Assembly: GCA_948356915.1 (NCBI GenBank)
Contig: CAOJCG010000009.1
Location: forward strand, 1-64,000
From: an uncultured Clostridiaceae bacterium
GTDB lineage: Bacteria > Bacillota > Clostridia > TANB77 > CAG-508
Direction: 5' to 3'
DNA: 64,000 bases
Each line of letters opens with the position of its first letter. Position 1 is the first letter of the stretch. The translations under genes and the position numbers were made by a program. Shown one piece after another: positions 1 through 8,746 of the stretch. A model generated the notes under the pieces. It made no database searches. It had not been told where the DNA came from and was given only the letters and a program-made list of their open reading frames with translations.

Positions 1-2
1 CT

Positions 3-629
3 TCAACAGAGGAGCCTTCAACAGAGGAGCCTTCAACAGAGGAACCTTCAACAGAAGAGCCTTCAGAAGAAGTTACTTATAGAGTTGAATGGTATAACAC
101 CAAGGGTAATACTATTAAGAATCCAGAAACAAGAAGCGCAAAAGTAGGCGATAAGGTATCAGTAACAGATTCTGATAAAGTTGTGAAAGGATATATATTC
201 GATAAGAATAATGCCAAAAATAACTTGGAAGATGTTGTAGCAAAAGATGGTTCAACAACTTTGAAATTATACTTTAAAAAGAAACCATCTAAAAATGAAA
301 CTGACAAGCCGAGCAATTCTTCTGATGAAAGCAATTCAAACAGCTCAAGTAAGTCCGAAAGCAGTTCATCTTCTTCCGCATCAGCAACAATAAACAATGC
401 TATTAATACAGAAGACTGGAGAAAGAATTATTACCCATATCCAATACTTATATGCCCTAATGACCATGCACCATCTATGTCAGTAGATACATGGGAAAAT
501 CAGACGGCAAAAGTACCAAGAACAGGTGAAGAGAGAAAAAGTGCTTTACCATATATGGTATTAGCTTTAGCTTCAGGCTGTATGGCAATTATGCTTAGAA
601 GTCGTAAGAAAAAAGAAATAGACAATTAA
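3..629 (+). CDS. LPXTG-like cell-wall anchored surface protein, C-terminal part
   Basis: The reading frame is open from the window edge, so the start is missing. It begins with four copies of the pentapeptide STEEP (about bases 3-62), then a region that looks like a small beta domain (TYRVEWYNTKGN), a Ser-rich linker, and a C-terminal sorting signal: VPRTGE (a variant of LPXTG, around 511-528), a hydrophobic stretch of about 17 residues and the basic tail RSRKKKE. Family knowledge: sortase cleaves between T and G and links the protein to peptidoglycan. The STEEP repeats are probably a wall-spanning linker. The ligand or enzyme function lies upstream of the window and cannot be told. The gene ends before two hairpins. 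Confidence 0.8.
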   Translation, partial: STEEPSTEEPSTEEPSTEEPSEEVTYRVEWYNTKGNTIKNPETRSAKVGDKVSVTDSDKVVKGYIFDKNNAKNNLEDVVAKDGSTTLKLYFKKKPSKNETDKPSNSSDESNSNSSSKSESSSSSSASATINNAINTEDWRKNYYPYPILICPNDHAPSMSVDTWENQTAKVPRTGEERKSALPYMVLALASGCMAIMLRSRKKKEIDN

Positions 630-645
630 TGAATTATAAAATTAA

Positions 646-674
646 ACTTTCTCTTCTATAATAGAAGAGAAAGT
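646..674 (+). terminator. Hairpin after the surface protein gene
   Basis: A perfect 13-bp inverted repeat (ACTTTCTCTTCTA / TAGAAGAGAAAGT) with a 3-base loop, 17 bases after the stop codon. It has no T-run, so it may protect mRNA ends rather than terminate. Confidence 0.5.
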
Positions 675-704
675 AGACCTAAAAGAAGATTTATAATTAA
701 TCTT

Positions 705-739
705 AAAAATGCTAGCTCTAATAATGAGCTAGCATTTTT
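705..739 (+). terminator. Rho-independent terminator
   Basis: AAAAATGCTAGCTC pairs with GAGCTAGCATTTTT around a 7-base loop. The right arm ends in a T-run. It closes the surface protein transcript. Confidence 0.8.
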
Positions 740-860
740 GTGTGCAAAAATATGATTGAAACAAAGAAAAATTAAAAATTGCAAGTGTTTAGATATTTAT
801 GTTCTAAATATTAAAGATAGGAATAATATTTTATTATAAGAAAGTAGAGGGGATTTTAAA

Positions 861-1250
861 TTGGAAAATATTAAAGAAAGTGAGTTTTCTAAAAATATGA
901 TAAAAATAGTAAAAGGAAGCATTAGCGCTATAATATTGACTATAATATTGTTACTAATATTTGCAACACTTTTAACATATACTGAGATTAAAGAAAACAC
1001 TATAAATCCAGTTATAATAGTAATTACAGGAATTAGTATTTTAGTTGGAAGTAGTATTAGTACATTAAAAATAAAGAAAAATGGATTAATAAATGGTTTT
1101 TTAGTTGGACTAATATATATTATAACTATATACTTAATATCAAGCCTCACAGGAACAGGTTTTAAAATTAATTTAAACAGCATGATTATGATATTAGTTA
1201 GTATAATAATGGGAATGATAGGTGGTATAATAGGGGTAAATTTAAAATAA
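861..1250 (+). CDS. TIGR04086-family small membrane protein
   Basis: A 129-residue protein with about four hydrophobic helices (roughly residues 18-40, 50-68, 78-96, 103-127). Pattern and length match the TIGR04086/DUF3792 membrane proteins of Clostridia, whose function is unknown and which often lie near the Sec translocase genes, as here (secD follows one gene later). The start is TTG at 861, chosen because AGAGGGGA lies about 8 bases upstream. A terminator hairpin follows. Family assignment is from recollection of the hydrophobic pattern and context. Confidence 0.65.
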   Translation: MENIKESEFSKNMIKIVKGSISAIILTIILLLIFATLLTYTEIKENTINPVIIVITGISILVGSSISTLKIKKNGLINGFLVGLIYIITIYLISSLTGTGFKINLNSMIMILVSIIMGMIGGIIGVNLK

Positions 1251-1272
1251 AAATTTAATAAGTTATATTTAT

Positions 1273-1313
1273 AAAAAATTCAATCAATTTATAAAAAATG
1301 GTTGAATTTTTTT
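1273..1313 (+). terminator. Rho-independent terminator
   Basis: ATTCAATCA pairs with TGGTTGAAT (one G-T pair), flanked by A-run and T-run, after the TIGR04086-type gene. Confidence 0.7.
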
Positions 1314-1354
1314 GCGTTTTAATATATCATTATTAAATAGTAATGGAGGAACAT

Positions 1355-2014
1355 ATGATAACGTTAGAAGATATTAAGAAAAACGAAGAGGTACAAGAAC
1401 TTATACTTAGTGCCCAAAAGCAAATGAAGGCAATAGGCTATACAGAACATTCGGTAAGGCATGTATCTATTGTTTCAAGTAGAGCAGGTAGAATTTTAGA
1501 AACTTTAGGGTACCCTAAAGAAAGGGTGGAATTAGCAAAAATAGCGGGTTATATGCACGATATAGGAAACTGTGTAAATAGAGTCGATCATGCCCATTCG
1601 GGTGCAATACTAGCATATCAAATATTAAAAGATATGAAAATGCCAGTTCAAGACAGAACAGAAATAATGATGGCAATAGGTAACCATGATGAACAAACAG
1701 GAACAGCAGTAAACGATATATCAGCAGCATTAATACTGGCAGACAAATCGGACGCTCATAGAGATAGAGTAGTAAACACAAATATGTCTACATTTGATAA
1801 ACACGATAAAGTAAATTATGCAGTAACTAATTCAGAATTTAAAATTGATAGCGAAAATAGAATAGTAACTTTAGACTTAACCATAGATACAAATATATGT
1901 CCCGTTTTAGATTATTTCGAAATTTTTATGGATAGAACAATGATGAGTAAGTATGCAGCAAAATTTTTAAATATTTGGTTTGAACTAGTTATAAATGGAA
2001 CAAAATTATTATAG
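1355..2014 (+). CDS. HD-domain metal-dependent phosphohydrolase
   Basis: A soluble protein of 219 residues. HD-superfamily metal-binding motifs are visible: SVRHV near residue 34, YMHDIGN near 65, HAHSGA near 79, GNHDE near 108, and a later DKSDAHRDR. This family hydrolyses phosphoesters such as nucleotides or signalling nucleotides; the substrate cannot be told. The start is ATG at 1355, placed 5 bases after GGAGGA; an upstream in-frame ATG at 1343 overlaps that ribosome binding site and is unlikely. Transcribed in the same direction as secD. Confidence 0.8.
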   Translation: MITLEDIKKNEEVQELILSAQKQMKAIGYTEHSVRHVSIVSSRAGRILETLGYPKERVELAKIAGYMHDIGNCVNRVDHAHSGAILAYQILKDMKMPVQDRTEIMMAIGNHDEQTGTAVNDISAALILADKSDAHRDRVVNTNMSTFDKHDKVNYAVTNSEFKIDSENRIVTLDLTIDTNICPVLDYFEIFMDRTMMSKYAAKFLNIWFELVINGTKLL

Positions 2015-2044
2015 AATTAAAAATGCAATATATTTTTAATTCTA
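2012..2044 (+). terminator. AT-only hairpin between HD gene and secD
   Basis: TAGAATTAAAAAT and its complement ATTTTTAATTCTA flank a short loop directly at the stop codon of the HD gene. Weak because it has no G-C pairs in its lower stem. Confidence 0.4.
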
Positions 2045-2091
2045 CATATTTTTATAAATATTACAATTAGTATAAAGTGGAGGAAATAGAA

Positions 2092-3444
2092 ATGAAATTT
2101 GAAATTAATAAAACATTAAAAATATCTTTAATAATATTAATAATTATATTATTATCAATAATATCTTTTATGGGAGTTTACGTTTTAGATAAAGGAAGAA
2201 TGGTAAATAAAGTTAATAATTACATACTAGGAATGGACTTAGAAGGTTCTAGAAGGATAGAATTAGCAGTAAATACTTCAAAACAAACCATAAAATATGA
2301 TAAAGATGGTAAAGAAATTGCAAGTAATGACACTGAAACTGAAGTAGCAAGACAAGAAGAAAAAGCAGTTAATGAAGAAACAGCATTAACAAGTAGCAAC
2401 TATAAAGCTGTAAAAAGAATATTACAAAAAAGACTAAAAACAATGGCAGTAAATGACTATGAAATTAGATTAAATGAAAATAATGGTAATATAACGATAA
2501 ATATACCTGAAAATGATAATACAGATATGTTGGTGGCACAAATTGCTTATCAAGGTAAATTTGAAATTGTTGATAATGATACAAAAGAAGTATTAATGAC
2601 AAACGAAGACTTAAAATCAGCAAAAGCAGGATATGGACAAACACAAACAGGAGCAACAGCAATATTTGTAAATATAGAATTTAATAAAGAGGGCACAGAG
2701 AAATTTAAAAATATAACTAATACTTATAGAGAAGTAAAACAAACAAATGAAGAAACAGGTAAAGAAGAGACAACTAAAAAGCAAATAGCATTAAATATAG
2801 ATGATTCAGCAATATTAACAACATACTTTGAAGAAGAAGTTTCAAATGGAATACTACAATTATCAGTAGGTACAAGTTCATCAAGTGCAACAAGAGAAGA
2901 ACTACAAGAAAGTTTAACAAGAGCAAATAACTTAGCGACATTATTAAATAATGAGAAAATGCCAGTAGTTTACAAAATTAATCAAAACCAATATATAGCA
3001 TCAGAAATAACAAACCAAAATATAGCAATATTTGTATCATTAAGCATTGTAATTATAACTATTTTAATGATATATACAATTATAAAATATAAAGAAAAAG
3101 GAATATTAGCATCAATATCATTAATAGGTTATATTGCAATACTAACATTAGTATTAAGATATACAAATGTAGTTATAACAGTAAATGGAATAATAGCAGT
3201 AGTATTATCTACAATACTAAATTATATATTAACATTAAAACTATTAAATAGTGAAAAAGAGACATTCAAAAAAGAAATTTTAAAATTTGTACTAACATTA
3301 GTACCAGTATTTGCAATTGCAGTGGTGTTTACATTTAATAACTGGTTACCTATATTTAGTTTTGGAATGATAATGTTCTGGGGAATGATAGTAAGCTTAA
3401 TATATAATTTAAGCATTACAAGAGCATTATTAGGAAGCAAATAA
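2092..3444 (+). CDS. secD: Protein translocase subunit SecD
   Basis: A 450-residue membrane protein of the Sec-accessory complex that pulls exported proteins out of the translocon using the proton gradient. An N-terminal helix (residues about 7-29) is followed by a large external domain and, from about residue 307, a cluster of five hydrophobic helices. The SecD P1-like signature is visible: RRIELAVNTSK, the region around VAQIAYQGKFEIVD, and IFVNIEFNKEGTEKFKNIT. The sequence is divergent and the Lys/Glu-rich insertions near residues 80-100 and 215-230 look lineage-specific. Start is ATG at 2092 after GTGGAGG; a GTG at 2077 lies inside that site. secF-like gene follows by 24 bases, indicating an operon. 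Confidence 0.85.
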   Translation: MKFEINKTLKISLIILIIILLSIISFMGVYVLDKGRMVNKVNNYILGMDLEGSRRIELAVNTSKQTIKYDKDGKEIASNDTETEVARQEEKAVNEETALTSSNYKAVKRILQKRLKTMAVNDYEIRLNENNGNITINIPENDNTDMLVAQIAYQGKFEIVDNDTKEVLMTNEDLKSAKAGYGQTQTGATAIFVNIEFNKEGTEKFKNITNTYREVKQTNEETGKEETTKKQIALNIDDSAILTTYFEEEVSNGILQLSVGTSSSSATREELQESLTRANNLATLLNNEKMPVVYKINQNQYIASEITNQNIAIFVSLSIVIITILMIYTIIKYKEKGILASISLIGYIAILTLVLRYTNVVITVNGIIAVVLSTILNYILTLKLLNSEKETFKKEILKFVLTLVPVFAIAVVFTFNNWLPIFSFGMIMFWGMIVSLIYNLSITRALLGSK

Positions 3445-3468
3445 AAACTAAGGAGGGAAAAATATAAA

Positions 3469-4119
3469 ATGAAAAATAAAAAGATAATATATATAATTCT
3501 TGCATGTATTATACTTATAGGAGCAATTATAACAGGAATTAAAGGTTTAAATGTAGGGCTTAAATATTCACCAAATAAGCAAATAGAAATAAACATTGGA
3601 AAAGAATTTGAACAAAACAATATAAAACAAATAGTAAAACAAGTAATAGGAAATAAAGAAATACAAGTACAAAAAGTAGAATTATATGAAGAAATAGTTT
3701 CTATAATAGTAAGAGATATAACAGATGAACAAATAGAACAAATAAATACAAAAATAAATGAAGCATATGGAATATCAAATGAAGTAAAAGACTTAATTAT
3801 AACTGAGAATGGAAAACTAAAAATAAGTGACATAGTAAAACCATACATTTTCCCAATAGCGATATCACTAATAATTATAATAGTATATGCAGGAATAAGG
3901 TTTAGAAAGATAAACATTTTCGAAGTATTAGCAAAAATAATAGGAATGAATATAATTGCTGAAGCTCTATATGTAAGTATATTAGCAATTACAAGGTTAC
4001 AAGTAAATCACTTAAGCATTCCAATGGCTATTGCAATATATGTAGTAATAACATTTGCAGTATTTAATGAATTAGAAAATAAACAAGCAAAAATAGAAAT
4101 TCAGCCAAAAAAGAAATAA
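3469..4119 (+). CDS. secF: Short SecF-like translocase subunit
   Basis: 216 residues, directly downstream of secD with GGAGGG at 3452. An N-terminal helix is followed by GIKGLNVGLKY, which matches the SecF FxGLNxGIDF-type start of the periplasm-like domain, then a small alpha/beta domain, and three hydrophobic segments (about residues 126-145, 155-175, 182-200). Typical SecF is about 290-310 residues with six helices, so this one appears to lack about two helices. Assignment rests on position and the short N-terminal motif; sequence support in the membrane half is weak. Confidence 0.6.
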   Translation: MKNKKIIYIILACIILIGAIITGIKGLNVGLKYSPNKQIEINIGKEFEQNNIKQIVKQVIGNKEIQVQKVELYEEIVSIIVRDITDEQIEQINTKINEAYGISNEVKDLIITENGKLKISDIVKPYIFPIAISLIIIIVYAGIRFRKINIFEVLAKIIGMNIIAEALYVSILAITRLQVNHLSIPMAIAIYVVITFAVFNELENKQAKIEIQPKKK

Positions 4120-4132
4120 GTATATAATACAC

Positions 4133-4177
4133 AAAAATGGACATATTTAATATAATATATTAGATATGTCCATTTTT
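4133..4177 (+). terminator. Terminator after secD-secF
   Basis: AAAAATGGACATAT and ATATGTCCATTTTT pair in a long stem with an AT-rich top, ending in T-run. Confidence 0.8.
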
Positions 4178-4194
4178 ATTTTTGAATAGAAAAA

Positions 4195-4280
4195 AATCGC
4201 CCCTACAAAAGGATTATTTCTTAAATTACAGTATTATGTTTGAACCACATTTTGAGTGAACTACGTGGCGAAGCCACTTT
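4195..4280. repeat. Remnants of TGTAGGGG-type intergenic repeat
   Basis: AAATCGCCCCTACA (about 4195-4208) and CTACGTGGCGAAGCCAC (4261-4277) match fragments of the palindromic repeat seen elsewhere in the window. The copy is decayed. Confidence 0.5.
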
Positions 4281-4325
4281 TATTCAAAAAATAAGGAAAT
4301 ATTAAAAATGAGGAGAGAATTAAAA

Positions 4326-4664
4326 ATGAATATATATAAATTATTTAAAAAATATAGAGATTGTAAGCCAGAAAATGATATAGACTACAAAAATGCAAGA
4401 ATATTATTAGAAAGTAATAATCAATGTATATTACTAGATGTAAGAAGTGAACAAGAATATAAAGAAGGGCACTTAAATGGAAGTATAAATATACCAGTAT
4501 ATGATATAAATGAAGAAATTGAAAAAGTAATTCCAAATAGAAATAACCCAATAATAGTATACTGCCAAAGTGGGAGCAGGAGCAGAAAAGCGATAAATAT
4601 ACTCTCTAAAAAAGGATATGGAGAATTATACAATATAGAAGGTGGGCTAGATAATATAGAATAA
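4326..4664 (+). CDS. Rhodanese-domain protein (sulfurtransferase-like)
   Basis: 112 residues forming a single rhodanese domain: LLDVRSEQEYKEGHLNGS at about residues 36-53 is the conserved first motif, and VYCQSGSRS at 78-86 is the active-site loop with Cys80 as the likely persulfide carrier. Family members move sulfur or act as stress-related sulfurtransferases; partner unknown. Start is ATG 4326, 8 bases after AGGAGAG; the ATG at 4308 precedes that site. The gene ends at a long bidirectional terminator. Confidence 0.85.
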   Translation: MNIYKLFKKYRDCKPENDIDYKNARILLESNNQCILLDVRSEQEYKEGHLNGSINIPVYDINEEIEKVIPNRNNPIIVYCQSGSRSRKAINILSKKGYGELYNIEGGLDNIE

Positions 4665-4666
4665 CT

Positions 4667-4740
4667 AAAAAAATAAAAGGAAAGAATTGGAACGTGGGAA
4701 AGATTTTGAACACGTTCCAATTCTTTCCTTTTATTTTTTT
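4667..4740. terminator. Long bidirectional terminator
   Basis: Two 30-base arms (4667-4696 and 4711-4740) are near-perfect complements with poly-A on the left and poly-T on the right, and contain GGAACGTG/CACGTTCC. It sits between the convergent rhodanese and ytxC-like genes and would serve both. Confidence 0.85.
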
Positions 4741-5597
4741 TAGGTTTTAATATTACTATTAGCTAAAATTTTGTAAGTTCTACAAATATTGCAATCTCTA
4801 CATATATAAATACGTGCTCCAAAAATTAGTTTTAATGTGCTGATAAATTCATCTTCAAACCCAATAATATGAACTTCAATTCTTTTTGGTAAAAGGGTTA
4901 AAAGAGCATTTAAAGCATAATCATTTGAAGAAAAAGAGATATCGGATAAATATTTTGCTTCAAAAATACTATCACTAAGTGATATAATATTTCGAGTATT
5001 ATCTAATAATATTGATTCACCGTTTGTATATATAAGATGCACTAAATCTGCCTCAGAATCTTTAGAATCTATATATAGTTTAAGTAAATTAATGAATTCA
5101 GTATATTCTTTTTCAACAATATATTTATTAACAGAATAGTCAACAACTTCATCAATTGTATCTAAATAATTATCAAGCCTAAAATTAACAAATCCATCTA
5201 ATATCATAGCCTTATTTTCAGAAATGTATTTTAAAACATTGGGCCAAATTTCGTCTTTTCTAAACTTTAAAGAATCATCTTCATTTGAAGTGATATAATT
5301 ATAACAATTTTCTTCAATCAGTTTCTTTTCAAAGTTATCAAAATAAAAATAATTAAAGTTTATACTTCTCTTTATTAAAAAAGGCTCAAAAAATACAAGT
5401 ATACAATCAGAAATAATGTTAGATAATATATTAAGGAAATCACATTCTAATGTACCTGTATAATGAACAATAACATTTTCATATAACTTAAATTTTCTGC
5501 TTATATAATAAATGTTCTCAAAATCAGTAGATACCAAACTATTTAGTAGATAGTCTCTTATTTTTATATTATTAGTTTTTATACAAAAAGATTTCAT
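4740..5597 (-). CDS. ytxC: YtxC-like sporulation protein
   Basis: 285 residues in the reading chosen here. The C-terminal half matches the YtxC family pattern: LDGFVNFRLDNYLDTIDEVV followed by VEKEYTEFINLLKLYID. In Bacillus ytxC is a gene of unknown biochemical role linked to sporulation; the link here is by family only. Start: ATG at 5597 (MKSFCIKTNN) with AAAGGGGA about 12 bases upstream. A longer reading from a TTG at 5693 lacks a ribosome binding site. Two CxxC-like cysteines (ICRDCNIC) near the C-terminus could bind metal. Confidence 0.75.
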   Translation of the reverse strand: MKSFCIKTNNIKIRDYLLNSLVSTDFENIYYISRKFKLYENVIVHYTGTLECDFLNILSNIISDCILVFFEPFLIKRSINFNYFYFDNFEKKLIEENCYNYITSNEDDSLKFRKDEIWPNVLKYISENKAMILDGFVNFRLDNYLDTIDEVVDYSVNKYIVEKEYTEFINLLKLYIDSKDSEADLVHLIYTNGESILLDNTRNIISLSDSIFEAKYLSDISFSSNDYALNALLTLLPKRIEVHIIGFEDEFISTLKLIFGARIYICRDCNICRTYKILANSNIKT

Positions 5598-5708
5598 ATG
5601 CGAAAAAAATCCCCTTTCAAAAATAGTATCTACTAAAAAAACTTTAGATATACATATTTTATGAAAGAAGCTATAATTTGGAAACTTGTGCAAATTAAAA
5701 AATCAATT

Positions 5709-7298
5709 TTAGTAATAAATTCTATAATCAATTTCTGGAAAAATACAATCCTTTTCATATATAGCATTTAGGAATTCCTCATCAATGTCATCATTATTAA
5801 TTTGCTCATATAGTTTATTAAATCTGCCAATATGGTCCTTTATCCTTTTTTTAGCATAGTCAACCATAGTTTTGTTAGTTATTATAAATAGCCAGTCACT
5901 ACTTTGAGCAAGTAAAAGTTCCCTAGCACATTGATTTAATGCTTTTATTTTAATAGGATTTTGTTCATCAATAAATTTGTGCGTAATCTCAACCATTTTA
6001 TTGCCAGCATTATGTAGGTGAATATGAGCATAGTCATTTTCTTCGTTTAGCCATACTTCACTATAACCATTTGCACCCCAACTAGAACGGCAAGGCATGC
6101 ATACTTGAATTTCAGGAAATTTATCTATATATTCGCCAGGTGTAATAAGTTTAAAATCACTTTGATCAAAATGAATTTTTTTAAATAAAACATATAGCCA
6201 ATATGGACCTTCATACCACCAATGACCATAAAGTTCAGCATCATAAGGACATAGAATAATAGGAGGTTTATCCATATTTGAAGAGGCTTTTTCAATTTGT
6301 TCTTTTCTAGAGTTTATAAAATGACTAGCTTGACTATTGGCAGAGTCTTTCGCCCACTGCAAATTATAAATATCTTTTTCCTCACTTTTTCCAGTTATTC
6401 TGTGGTACTTAATACCAGTGTGAACACGTACCCCATTAGAAGCAATATATGGTTTTATATAATCATAAGGTGCATCATAACCAATATCTCTATAAAATTC
6501 CCTATAATTGTAATCACCAGGGTAACCATTAATTGAACTCCATACCTGCCTTGAAGAAGATAAATCACGACCAAAACATACAACTCCATCAGGTGAAACT
6601 ATTGGTGAATATGTACCATAAATAGGGGTAGGGTTTGCATATAAAATACCATGAGTTTCTGTAATAGCGTATTCAATTCCAAAATCTTTTAAATATTTAT
6701 CAGCTTCAGGAACATAACCACATTCTGGAAGCCAAATACCACGAGGTTTTTTTCCAAAGTATTTTTCATAAGTTTGAACACCTACTGCAATTTGAGCTTT
6801 AACAGTTTGCTCAGTAACATATAAAATAGGGAAGTAGCCATGTGTTGCACCACATGTAATTATTTCTAATACACCTAAATCCTGAAAATGCTTAAAACCA
6901 TTTATTAAATTACATTTATAAATATCTTTAAAAATATGCAAATCATTTGAATATCTATCAAAGTAATATTTAGAAAGTTCATTAATCTTTTCGTTATCAG
7001 AAGTTCTTTCAACCTCTTTTTTAGCAAGTTCAATATGTTTTTTCAAATACGCAATATATCTTTTTTGTAAAAGCTTATTATCAAGCATATTAAGAAGAGG
7101 GGGAGTAAGAGACATAGTAATTCTAAAGTCAACTTTTTCCTCCACTAATTTTTTGAAATTTAGAAGAAGAGGAATATAGGTTTCTGAAATAGCTTCAAAA
7201 AGCCACTGCTCCTCTAAATAATCTTCACTTTCTGGGTGATGTATAAAAGGCAAATGTGCATGAAGCACAAAGCTCACATATCCTTTTGATTCATTCAT
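5709..7298 (-). CDS. GH57-family 1,4-alpha-glucan branching enzyme
   Basis: 529 residues. Family GH57 motifs are visible: HAHLPF at residue 13, GATHGYFP near 155, WLPECGY near 195 with the catalytic Glu nucleophile, and CPYDAELYGHWW near 350 with the catalytic Asp. GH57/DUF1957 enzymes of this size move alpha-1,4 glucan segments to make alpha-1,6 branches in glycogen-like polymer, in the cytoplasm. The neighbours, a DUF4912 protein upstream and a GT4 synthase on the other strand, support a glucan role. Start ATG at 7298 after AAGGAG. Confidence 0.85.
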   Translation of the reverse strand: MNESKGYVSFVLHAHLPFIHHPESEDYLEEQWLFEAISETYIPLLLNFKKLVEEKVDFRITMSLTPPLLNMLDNKLLQKRYIAYLKKHIELAKKEVERTSDNEKINELSKYYFDRYSNDLHIFKDIYKCNLINGFKHFQDLGVLEIITCGATHGYFPILYVTEQTVKAQIAVGVQTYEKYFGKKPRGIWLPECGYVPEADKYLKDFGIEYAITETHGILYANPTPIYGTYSPIVSPDGVVCFGRDLSSSRQVWSSINGYPGDYNYREFYRDIGYDAPYDYIKPYIASNGVRVHTGIKYHRITGKSEEKDIYNLQWAKDSANSQASHFINSRKEQIEKASSNMDKPPIILCPYDAELYGHWWYEGPYWLYVLFKKIHFDQSDFKLITPGEYIDKFPEIQVCMPCRSSWGANGYSEVWLNEENDYAHIHLHNAGNKMVEITHKFIDEQNPIKIKALNQCARELLLAQSSDWLFIITNKTMVDYAKKRIKDHIGRFNKLYEQINNDDIDEEFLNAIYEKDCIFPEIDYRIYY

Positions 7299-7325
7299 AT
7301 GTTTCTCCTTTGTTATATCTTTTAT

Positions 7326-7421
7326 TGTAGGGGTCGCTCTTTGAGCGACCCAATAATTATCATATATATTAATGTTTCATTAAAATAAATAGGTAAGTAG
7401 GTCGCCAAAATGGCGACCCCA
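7326..7421. repeat. Two palindromic TGTAGGGG-type repeats
   Basis: TGTAGGGGTCGCTC TTT GAGCGACCC at 7326-7350 and GGTCGCC AAAA TGGCGACC at 7400-7419 are hairpins of the recurring intergenic family. They lie between the branching enzyme and the DUF4912 gene. Confidence 0.7.
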
Positions 7422-7431
7422 CAATTATATA

Positions 7432-8283
7432 TTATGACGAAGGTAATCTTCTAAAACTCAACCTATCAAAATCAATATCTTCATTCTCATACATCGTTTT
7501 ATAAAAATTCTGTACATCATATATTTTACCAACTTTTTTAAATAAAGATAAAGAAATATCTTTTTTAGAATTAGCATTTGTTTTTACATTTCTAAAATAA
7601 ACATTATTATTTAAACTATCAAATAAAATATGGTCATTAGGAGCATCCATATTATTTGAAGAAGATATATATAAATAATTATCAATTTTAGCATATTTAT
7701 TAATAGGTCTTCTACCAAGTTCTACTTTATAAGTACAATTACTATCTGGGACGTGTAAATACCAACTATTAGCAAAATCATTAATATCAACTTCAAAACT
7801 ATAATGTAAAGTTTCATTATAAATAACTAAAACAGGTTTAGTATCATTAAAAAAATATTCACTATATTTATCAATATAATTTTGCTTATCCTCATCTGAA
7901 ATATCCCAATACACGAAAAGTACACTAGGTGTTTGAACAAGTACTTTAACAATAGTTTCGTTATATCTATAAGGTAAATCATAATATTCTAAAATATGAG
8001 CACTGTTTTTAGTTTTCTTATTAGTAGAAGTACGATTAGTTTTAGAAACGCTCTTTTTAGATGTACTCTTTTTATTACCACTACTTAATGAAGCTTTTTT
8101 AGCAGCTTTAGAATTAATTGTTTTTTTATTAGAAGTAGATTTAAAAGTTTTAGTTACTTCACTAGAACTTTTTATATTGTCAATTGTTCTATTTTTGTTA
8201 GAAATTTTCGTATTATTAACAGATGCTTTTTCTACATTTTCTTTTTCATTTAAAATAGCCACATCTTTTGCTTTGTTAGGCAT
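7432..8283 (-). CDS. DUF4912 protein with long basic, disordered N-terminus
   Basis: 283 residues. Residues 1-95 are Lys/Ser/Thr/Asn rich with no predicted fold. From about 98 the DUF4912 domain begins, with LVQTPSVLFVYWDIS near residue 115, its most recognisable block, and later WYLHVPDSNCTYKVELGRR. Function of the family is unknown; it often accompanies GH57 branching enzymes and glucan synthases, as here, so a role in binding or organising alpha-glucan is an inference. It precedes the branching enzyme in the same direction with the repeats between them. Start ATG 8283 after GGAGG. Confidence 0.75.
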   Translation of the reverse strand: MPNKAKDVAILNEKENVEKASVNNTKISNKNRTIDNIKSSSEVTKTFKSTSNKKTINSKAAKKASLSSGNKKSTSKKSVSKTNRTSTNKKTKNSAHILEYYDLPYRYNETIVKVLVQTPSVLFVYWDISDEDKQNYIDKYSEYFFNDTKPVLVIYNETLHYSFEVDINDFANSWYLHVPDSNCTYKVELGRRPINKYAKIDNYLYISSSNNMDAPNDHILFDSLNNNVYFRNVKTNANSKKDISLSLFKKVGKIYDVQNFYKTMYENEDIDFDRLSFRRLPSS

Positions 8284-8388
8284 CAGTTTTCCTCCTTAGT
8301 AAATAATAAATTTAATCTTCATATATAGTATATCAAAACACAAATAAATTCAATAGAAATAAAAAAATAAAAAAAATTTAAAAAAGTA

Positions 8389-8417
8389 TTGACAAACGAA
8401 ATTTAAAAAGCTATAAT
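8389..8417 (+). promoter_or_regulatory. Sigma-A promoter of the tRNA gene
   Basis: TTGACA (8389-8394), 17-base spacer, TATAAT (8412-8417): perfect consensus about 40 bases before the tRNA. Confidence 0.9.
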
Positions 8418-8456
8418 AGAAAATGTCCTAAGGAACAGAAAAATAAAAATTAAAAT

Positions 8457-8531
<75 letters not shown>

Positions 8532-8539
8532 ACAATGGG

Positions 8540-8582
8540 CACCACTGAGAGTAAAGTATTACCTCAATGTGGTGTTTTTTTT
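8540..8582 (+). terminator. Terminator after tRNA-Gly
   Basis: CACCACTGAG and CTCAATGTGGTG form a stem with a small bulge followed by eight T. Confidence 0.85.
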
Positions 8583-8666
8583 ATTTATAATAATTAAGCT
8601 ATATATATAACTTATTATATGTAAGTTTAGGCTTAATAAAAAATATATAAAAAATGTCAAAAAATG

Positions 8667-8695
8667 TTTACATTTATCAAAAAGTTGTATACAAT
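8667..8695 (+). promoter_or_regulatory. Promoter of GT4 glucan synthase gene
   Basis: TTTACA (8667-8672), 17 bases, TACAAT (8690-8695), about 50 bases before the ATG. Confidence 0.7.
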
Positions 8696-8746
8696 AGTTC
8701 TAACTAAAAACAAAAGAAAACAAAAGCTGAAAGGAGCTATTAAAAT

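Noticed and set aside
1-66. Tandem 15-base repeats as a possible CRISPR or satellite array
   Set aside because: They are in frame and encode the pentapeptide STEEP in a surface protein; there are no spacers.
3222-3917. A long frame on the minus strand opposite secD/secF
   Set aside because: Hydrophobic, phenylalanine/serine-rich translation typical of the antisense of AT-rich membrane genes; both sense genes are well supported.
5022-5036. CACCGTTTG in the ytxC-like gene as another extra C before GGT
   Set aside because: In the correct frame it is AAC GGT (Asn-Gly); the protein is continuous.
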